Below are positions 58,494-64,000 of a stretch of 64,000 nucleotides of DNA, piece after piece. The stretch covers positions 124,001 through 188,000 of the forward strand of contig CAVRED010000005.1 of the NCBI GenBank assembly GCA_963719975.1, read 5' to 3'. Under the pieces are notes generated by a model. That model did not search any database. It was not told the DNA's origin and saw nothing but the letters and a program-made list of their open reading frames with translations. Position 1 is the first letter of the stretch, and the number at the start of each line of letters is the position of its first letter. The translations under genes were made by a program, and so were the position numbers. Origin of the DNA: Poindextera sp963719975. GTDB lineage: Bacteria > Pseudomonadota > Alphaproteobacteria > Caulobacterales > Caulobacteraceae.

Positions 58494-59024
58494 TCAGCCG
58501 CGATGTTCCTCATCGCCCAACTCCGCGCGCCGACTGTCGAGCAGGCTTTGCACCAGATCGATGTCGGCCGGGATATACTTGCTTACGATTTCGCGGGCTT
58601 GCTCGATCGCCGCCTCGCCGCTGATCAGCTTGAGTTCGCCGTCCTTGAGTTGCGCAAAGACCCGGTGGCCTGGCGCCGCGTCGAGAGCTTTGATCACCTC
58701 GTCGGGCAGATAGATGCTCCCGTCGGGCCGCACACGCAGCCAGAAAGCGCCGCGGCCGCGCCGCTCCACGAACGCCGACTCGTCAGATCGGTCAAAGCGC
58801 GCGGGTTCCTCCCGTACGCCGCTGAGATCGGCGCGGCCCAGCTGGTAGCCGCCGCTGCTCTGGGCGTCGCCTTCGAGCACGTTGCGCACATGCTGGTATC
58901 GCTTGCCGAGGAAACGGGCGATCTCGGCCCGTGGGGCGCCGGCCGCGGCCAGGGCGCGGATGCGATCCGACGTGGTGGCGTAGGGCTCGACGATCTTGGC
59001 CATCTTGTCGGAGTCCAACGACAT
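58494..59024 (-). CDS. HTH plus AbrB/SpoVT-like protein
   Basis: 176 residues. The N-terminal part ATTSDRIRALAAAGAPRAEI, then ARFLGKRYQHVRNVL, looks like a Xre/Sin-type helix-turn-helix. The C-terminal part RPDGSIYLPDEVIKALDAAP, then GHRVFAQLKDGELKLIS, fits the AbrB/MazE swapped-hairpin fold. A charged tail follows. AbrB-like proteins are regulators or antitoxins, but no toxin gene is next to it. An inverted repeat (59028-59051) lies directly upstream of its ATG, consistent with autoregulation. Confidence 0.65.
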   Translation of the reverse strand: MSLDSDKMAKIVEPYATTSDRIRALAAAGAPRAEIARFLGKRYQHVRNVLEGDAQSSGGYQLGRADLSGVREEPARFDRSDESAFVERRGRGAFWLRVRPDGSIYLPDEVIKALDAAPGHRVFAQLKDGELKLISGEAAIEQAREIVSKYIPADIDLVQSLLDSRRAELGDEEHRG

Positions 59025-59027
59025 GAC

Positions 59028-59051
59028 CTACCTTTATTGATAGGCAGGTAG
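59028..59051. promoter_or_regulatory. CTACCT-N12-AGGTAG inverted repeat
   Basis: Six-base arms 59028-59033 and 59046-59051 lie immediately before the HTH/AbrB gene (start 59024), in an AT-richer patch between divergent genes. A candidate autoregulatory site; the arms are short, so chance is possible. Confidence 0.45.
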
Positions 59052-59153
59052 TTAGATATCAAGTGCGCGAGCCGGTCAACCGCGGACATTTGCTCACTGC
59101 CCGCACCGTCGCTAGAAGGCGCGCCACCCCTCCCCTCCAACCCCGGAAGGCGC

Positions 59154-60405
59154 TTGTCCCGGCTGGTGATGAAATTCGGCGGCACGTCGGTGGCCGACCT
59201 CGAACGCATCCGGCGCGTGGCGCGGCTGGTGGCGGCGGAGGTCGACCGCGGCCGCGACGTCGCTGTCGTGGTCTCCGCCATGGCCGGGCGCACGAACGAG
59301 CTGGTCGCCTGGACCGACGGAGCCGGTGCGGCCGCCGCGGGCCTGCCCTCGTCCGACGACGAGTACGACGTCGTGGTCGCTTCCGGCGAACAGGTCTCGG
59401 CTGGCCTGCTCGCCATGACGCTGCGCAACATGGGCTACATGGCCCGCTCGTGGCTCGCCTGGCAGATCCCGATCGTCACCGACGAAGTCCACGGCCGCGC
59501 CCGCATCCAGGAGGTGGCGCCCGAGAAGCTGCTGCTCTCCATGGCCAAGGGCGAGACGCCCATCATCGCCGGCTTCCAGGGCATCGACACCGAGGGGCGC
59601 CTCTCGACGCTCGGGCGGGGCGCCGGCGACCTCTCGGCGGTGGCCGATCGCCGCCGCGCTCGCGCCGGCCGCCTGCAACATCTACACCGACGTCGACGGG
59701 GTCTACACCACCGACCCCCGCATCGAGCAGCGCGCCCGGCGGCTCGAGCGGATCAGCTACGAAGAGATGCTCGAGATGGCCTCGCTCGGGGCCAAGGTCC
59801 TGCAAAGCCGTTCGGTCGAGCTCGCCATGGCCCAGCGCGTGCCGCTTCGGGTTCTATCCAGCATGGTCGAGCCCGGCGGCCCGCCCGATCAGGGCACAGT
59901 CGTCTGCGACGAGGAGGAGATCATGGAAAAGCGCATCGTGTCGGGCGTGGCCTACAGCCGCGACGAGGCGAAGATCACCCTCTTCGGCCTGCCGGACCAT
60001 CCGGGCGTGTCGTCGCAGATCTTCTCCAGGCTCGCCGACGCCAACGTCAACGTCGACATGATCGTCCAGTCCAGGGCGCGCACTGGCGATACGGCCAACA
60101 TGGAGTTCACCGTCGGCAAGCGCGACGCCGCCCGCGCGGTCGAGATCGTTCAGTCCGCCAAGGCCGAGATCGGCTTTGAGGACATCGCGGTGAACGAGGA
60201 CGTGGCCAAGGTCTCCGTGATCGGCGTCGGCATGCGCAGCCACGCCGGCGTGGCCAAGACCATGTTCAGCGCGCTCGGCGAAAAGGGCGTGAACATCCAG
60301 GTGATCTCGACCTCGGAGATCAAGATCAGCGTGCTGATCGACGCCGCCTACACCGAGCTCGCCGTGCGCGCCTTGCACGCGGCCTACGAGCTGGACAAGG
60401 TCTAG
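59154..60405 (+). CDS. lysC: Aspartate kinase (one frameshift)
   Basis: About 417 residues. Phosphorylates aspartate, entry to Lys/Thr/Met and diaminopimelate synthesis. LVMKFGGTSVAD (the KFGGTS motif) opens it; VVASGEQVSAGLLA follows. The ACT domains (ITLFGLPDHPGVSSQIFSRL; VNIQVISTSEIKISVLI) end it. An extra G near 59646 breaks the frame before ACNIYTDVDGVYTTDPR. In the same spot the motif expected to read GRGGSDTSAV reads GRGAGDLSAV. TTG at 59154 gives MSRLVMKFGG, as in homologues. Confidence 0.95.
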
Positions 60406-60411
60406 ACGCCC

Positions 60412-60813
60412 GTGGCGATCGAGGGCGGCTGCGCCTGCGGGGCGGTCCGCTATCGGGCCGAAGCGCCGCCCACCTCGAGCATGGTCTGCCACTGCGCGTC
60501 CTGCCGTCGCGCGTCCGCGGCGCCGCTTGTGCCCTGGGTCACGTTCGCTCGCGACGGCTTCGCCTTCACCAAGGGCGCGCCGGCGATGTTCGCCTCGTCG
60601 GCGCCGGTGCGCCGCGGCTTCTGCGCCGCCTGCGGGACGCCGCTGACCTATGAGCGCGACGAGCGGCCGGGCGAGATCGACGTCACGACCTGCAGCCTGG
60701 ACAACGCCGAGGCCTTTCCGCCGAGCTACCACGCGCAGGCTGCGGACGACCTTTCCTGGGTTCGCGGCTTGGTCAGCCTGCCGGCGTTCAGCGGCTGGAA
60801 GACGACGGACTGA
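60412..60813 (+). CDS. GFA/CENP-V family zinc protein
   Basis: 133 residues. Zinc Cys motifs: GGCACGAVRYRA, MVCHCASCRR and FCAACGTPLTYE. This is the Mss4-like GFA fold, named after glutathione-dependent formaldehyde activation, although most members have unknown roles. GTG start six bases after the lysC stop, so probably co-transcribed. Its 3' end overlaps the end of the convergent hydrolase gene by 26 bases. Confidence 0.85.
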   Translation: MAIEGGCACGAVRYRAEAPPTSSMVCHCASCRRASAAPLVPWVTFARDGFAFTKGAPAMFASSAPVRRGFCAACGTPLTYERDERPGEIDVTTCSLDNAEAFPPSYHAQAADDLSWVRGLVSLPAFSGWKTTD

Positions 60814-62614
60814 CCGGCGCGGGAGGCGAGGCGCTCGCTGCGGTACGAGCGGCTGGCCTTGGCGGCGCGAACGCGTTCGCCGTCGCCGGGAAGATCGCGG
60901 TGCCGGCCACGATGTACCAGGTGATGAAGAGCGCGCAGACGAACGCGCCGGGGACGTAGTCGCCGGTCCGCCGGTAAGTGAATGCGGCGATGACCCCGAT
61001 CGCGAACAGCAGCGGCACGAACTGGAAGGCGATGATGGTGTTCAGCGGCTCGTCGGGCGTGAGCAGGAGCCCGCGCGCGGCCATCGACACGTATTGCGCG
61101 GCCAGCATCACGGCGAAGCCCAGCGCCATGGCGAGACCGCCGAAAACGAGCGCGGCGCCCTCGCCCTCCCCCTTCACCGGCAGGGCCGCGCAGAAGCTTC
61201 TCAGACTGAGTAGGAAGAAGGCGGTGAAGAACGGCAGGTAGAGCAGGACGTAGCCGAAATGGCGCGCGTCGAGCGGCTTCAGAGCCAGCACCCAGAAGCG
61301 GAAGTCTGTCTTGAACAGAACGTCGACGACGACCAGCGCGATGTAGCCCATTGCGACGCTGGCAGCCGCCGCCGCCAGCGCGCTGATCCAGCGGTGACGA
61401 AAGACGCTCCGACCCCCTTGGAGGACAAGGCTCAGCAGGAGCCCGATGACGCCCGTACCGAGCGCCCAGACGACCAGTTGGTTGGTGATCTGCTCGGAGA
61501 AGACGCCGAGCGCGAACGGCAGCGTCCGGGTGAGCGCGAACGGGGCGAAGAAGACGAGCGGCGCGATCTTCATCAGGGGATAGAAGGTGAGCGCCGGCAG
61601 CGCCGCTGTAACAACGAAGGCCGCCCACCAACGCGCCCCGCGGCGCGTGGCCGCCGGCGCGGGCTGCGCGGCGAGGGCGGAGAGCGGCCCGCCTCCGACA
61701 GCCAGCGCGAAGGTTCCGAGGATCAGCGCCACGCAGCCGATGAAGCCGAGCAGCGTGCCGATCTCCTTTGCGAACCAGATTTGCTGGTCGGGCGGCGCCG
61801 GCCGCGCCTCGCCGCTCAGCGTGCGCTGGAACCAGTCCACCGCCGCGCCGACGCCAACGGTGGTGAAGTGCTCCTGCGGGTGGTCGACGGGCGGGTTGAC
61901 CAGCCGCCTCGCCGTGCCAGCGGCGATATCGCCGTAGAGCTTGCCGGCGACCACCGGCGCCGTTGTCCCGAAGATCGCCGTCAGGCGCTTCGAGCGATCG
62001 ATGTCGGCGCCCTTCGCGACCTGCCACATCAAGGGCGCGAACTCGTCGAACTGGCCGTAGACGACCTCGAGATTGCGCGGAAATTTCGCCGTCCCCTCCG
62101 CGCCCGCGCCCAGGAACGCGGTCGTCGAGCCTTCGAGCACCACCGAGCGGTACGCGTTCGGCATGACGGTCGCCGCGCTCATGACCGCCGAGCCGCCCAT
62201 GCTGTGCGCCTCGAGCCCGATGTTGTTCTTGTCCACGTAGGGGAGGGCGCGCAGGTAGGCGAGCGCGGCCGGACCGCCGAAGCCCTGCTCGGCCAGCACC
62301 CCGCCGGAATCGCCGTGCCCCGCCATGTCCATCGCCATGACCACAAAGCCGCGTCGCGCGAGCTCGATGGCGAACGGGCTCTGCATCTCGCGTGTGTTGA
62401 TGAAGCCGTGCGCCACTAGCACGGCCGGCGCCGGGTGGGCGGCGCTGGCGCTCGGCGGCACATAGAGCCGGGCCGCGAACATGACGCCGCCCTCCCCGGG
62501 GTAGCGGACGTCCTCAACCCGCACCCCGCCCGCGGTTTGCACCAAGTGCGCCGCAAGCCCGCCCGCCAGCACGAGCGCCCAGCCCAGCGCGAAGAGCGCC
62601 CATCGCTTGCCCAA
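60788..62614 (-). CDS. Alpha/beta hydrolase fused to polytopic membrane domain
   Basis: 608 residues. One N-terminal helix (4-24), then an extracytoplasmic alpha/beta hydrolase domain (~35-275): oxyanion strand VLVAHGFINTREMQSPF, nucleophile in GLEAHSMGGSAVMSAAT, and a possible His in DHPQEHFTTVGVG. The second half (~300-590) has about eight membrane helices. TTG start at 62614 is backed by GGGAGG. The tail is Ala/Pro/Ser-rich. I know of no close described family; acyl-ester hydrolysis at the membrane is a guess. Confidence 0.75.
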   Translation of the reverse strand: MGKRWALFALGWALVLAGGLAAHLVQTAGGVRVEDVRYPGEGGVMFAARLYVPPSASAAHPAPAVLVAHGFINTREMQSPFAIELARRGFVVMAMDMAGHGDSGGVLAEQGFGGPAALAYLRALPYVDKNNIGLEAHSMGGSAVMSAATVMPNAYRSVVLEGSTTAFLGAGAEGTAKFPRNLEVVYGQFDEFAPLMWQVAKGADIDRSKRLTAIFGTTAPVVAGKLYGDIAAGTARRLVNPPVDHPQEHFTTVGVGAAVDWFQRTLSGEARPAPPDQQIWFAKEIGTLLGFIGCVALILGTFALAVGGGPLSALAAQPAPAATRRGARWWAAFVVTAALPALTFYPLMKIAPLVFFAPFALTRTLPFALGVFSEQITNQLVVWALGTGVIGLLLSLVLQGGRSVFRHRWISALAAAAASVAMGYIALVVVDVLFKTDFRFWVLALKPLDARHFGYVLLYLPFFTAFFLLSLRSFCAALPVKGEGEGAALVFGGLAMALGFAVMLAAQYVSMAARGLLLTPDEPLNTIIAFQFVPLLFAIGVIAAFTYRRTGDYVPGAFVCALFITWYIVAGTAIFPATANAFAPPRPAARTAASASPPAPVSPSSSSR

Positions 62615-62812
62615 TCCCGCCTCCCCAGGCTGTTTGAACGATTGATGGGAGCCGGCTGCGCGCGCGTCCAGTTGAAACCGGTACGCGGCGCCGAAAACAC
62701 GGGCGACATTCGGGAATCCGCGCCCAAGGGGCCCGGCTCAAATTGCCGCTCCGTCGCGCTTCCGTTAGGTAGGCCTGATAAGGAAGCGCCGGATGATGAA
62801 GCCTTGAGCCGC

Positions 62813-64000
62813 ATGCCAATGCGCGGCCCGCGCAGTCTGCTCCGGCAGATTCGCGAAGCCATGGAGAGCGGCGGGCCTGTCCAGGCCCGGCTGGACGAGG
62901 CTGTGCGCATCATCGCCCGCTCGATGGTGGCCGAGGTGTGCTCGGTGTACCTGCGGCGCGCCTCCGGCGATCTCGAGCTGTTCGCGACCGAGGGCCTGAG
63001 CGCCGACGCCGTTCACGTCACCCGGCTCGGCCCTGGCGAGGGCCTCGTGGGCGAGATCGTCCGCGCCGGCGGCCCGCTCAATCTGTCGGACGCGCCGCAC
63101 CATCCTGCCTTCTCCTACCGGCCTGAGACGGGGGAGGACCCGTACCACGCGTTCCTCGGCGTGCCGTTGCTGCGCGGCGGGCGGGCCATCGGCGTCCTGG
63201 TCGTGCAGAACCGCACCGAGCGGGTCTACGCCGAGGACGAGGTCGAGGACCTGCAGATCATCGCCATGGTCCTGGCCGAGATGGTGGCCGGCGGCGAACG
63301 CCTGGCGGAAGCGGCGCTCAAGGACGTCGAGATCGCGCCGCACAAGCCGGAGCGCCTGAAGGGTGTGCGCTTCGCCGAGGGTCTGGCCTACGGCCAGGCG
63401 GTGCTGCACGAGGCGCCGGTCGCGCCCGAGCAACTCCTCTCCGACGACGTCGCCGCCGAGGAGGCCAGGCTCAAGGCCGCCGTCGCCGCGCTGCAGACGC
63501 AGATCGACCAGATGATGGACGGGCAGCACGGGCTGGTGGGCGCGAGCTTCGATGTGATCGAGAGCTATCGGATGTTCGCCCACAGCCGCAGCTGGAACCG
63601 GTCGCTGGAGGACGCCGTTCGCTCGGGCCTGACGGCCGAGGCCGCCGTCGAGCGTGTCCGCTCCGAACACCGCGCCACCGTGGGCCAGGCGCGCGATCCG
63701 TACCTGCGCGAGCGCCTGCACGATCTGGAGGACCTGAACGACCGGCTGTTGCGCCACCTGGCCGGCGACGGCGACCGCATCCATCGCGAGCTGCCGGAGA
63801 ACGCGATCCTGATCGCCCGCAACCTCGGGCCGGCCGACATCCTCGAGTACGACCGCGGCCGCTTGAAGGGCATCCTGCTCGAGGAGGGCTCGGTCGCTAG
63901 TCACGCTGGCATCGTCGCTCGGGCGCTCGAGATCCCTTGTGTCGGACGCGTCGCGGGCCTGCGCGACCGCGTCAACCAGGGGGATCCGGTGATCGTCGAC
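62813..64000 (+). CDS. ptsP: PTS enzyme I-Ntr (phosphoenolpyruvate-protein phosphotransferase), 3'-partial
   Basis: 396 residues visible; the frame is open to the right edge. The N-terminal GAF domain (~15-165) has RIIARSMVAEVCSVYLRRAS, LGPGEGLVGEIVRAGGPLNL and FLGVPLLRGGRAIGVLVVQN. The EI N-domain starts near residue 185 with VRFAEGLAYGQAVLHEAP. The phospho-His is in LEEGSVASHAGIVARALEIP near residue 365. It phosphorylates NPr in the nitrogen PTS that signals to (p)ppGpp and potassium control. TTG at 62804 or ATG at 62813 may be the start. lysC followed by ptsP matches alphaproteobacterial gene order (recall). Confidence 0.93.
   Translation, partial: MPMRGPRSLLRQIREAMESGGPVQARLDEAVRIIARSMVAEVCSVYLRRASGDLELFATEGLSADAVHVTRLGPGEGLVGEIVRAGGPLNLSDAPHHPAFSYRPETGEDPYHAFLGVPLLRGGRAIGVLVVQNRTERVYAEDEVEDLQIIAMVLAEMVAGGERLAEAALKDVEIAPHKPERLKGVRFAEGLAYGQAVLHEAPVAPEQLLSDDVAAEEARLKAAVAALQTQIDQMMDGQHGLVGASFDVIESYRMFAHSRSWNRSLEDAVRSGLTAEAAVERVRSEHRATVGQARDPYLRERLHDLEDLNDRLLRHLAGDGDRIHRELPENAILIARNLGPADILEYDRGRLKGILLEEGSVASHAGIVARALEIPCVGRVAGLRDRVNQGDPVIVD

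Overview
The window is about 70% GC and densely packed with genes. Neighbouring genes often overlap at ATGA or GTGA stop/start junctions. Several features point to an alphaproteobacterium of the Caulobacterales type, perhaps Phenylobacterium-like (inference). One is a perfect TTAA-N7-TTAA site, the CtrA box pattern, upstream of a secreted protease and accA. Others are the core gene run secA, parvulin, argJ, mutT, methyltransferase, comF, grxC, nitrilase, DUF1178, and the run ubiG, lysC, ptsP. I saw no rRNA, tRNA, CRISPR array, transposase or phage gene.

Bases 1-13.6 kb form an accessory catabolic region: two acetolactate-synthase-like TPP enzymes, a D-2-hydroxyacid dehydrogenase, three amidohydrolase-2 family proteins, a TauD-type and a PhyH-type dioxygenase, and a tandem CoA-transferase, plus small membrane proteins and a lipoprotein. 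Two copies of a ~145 bp GC-rich palindromic element sit between convergent genes here. Bases 13.6-26 kb are mixed: a DUF167 protein, a Cys-rich secreted peptide, a dienelactone-hydrolase-like enzyme, a reductase, an LpxO-like hydroxylase, a P450, a histidine phosphatase, two APH-fold kinases, a DUF2157/GDYXXLXY pair, and an acyltransferase-TetR operon with a 23 bp palindrome in front of it.

Bases 26-39 kb hold a papain-like protease, accA, a Sel1-repeat protein, and a MarR-controlled divergent locus (phosphoesterase / MarR plus serine hydrolase). They also hold a threonine aldolase, an epoxide hydrolase, tandem TetR paralogues facing a carotenoid oxygenase across a TetR-like operator, and a murein-recycling-like LdcA/Mur-ligase pair followed by an FkbM methyltransferase.

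Bases 39-49 kb are mostly housekeeping: protein export (SecA), envelope folding (PrsA/parvulin), arginine synthesis (ArgJ), nucleotide sanitation (MutT), an orphan Flp pilin, an NDUFAF5-like methyltransferase, ComF, glutaredoxin, a nitrilase-family amidase and DUF1178. Bases 49-57.7 kb hold a 1674-residue autotransporter flanked by two unusual sulfotransferases, one fused to DUF1232 and one with a SEC-C motif plus TPRs. The window closes with ubiG, an HTH/AbrB-like gene, lysC, a GFA-fold protein, a membrane-anchored alpha/beta hydrolase, and a ptsP gene that runs off the right edge.

At least 13 genes are broken by one or more single-base frameshifts, including secA, lysC and ubiG. Because these are essential or near-essential genes, I read most breaks as sequence error in a draft or metagenomic assembly, not as real pseudogenes. 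Coordinates of those genes span all fragments.
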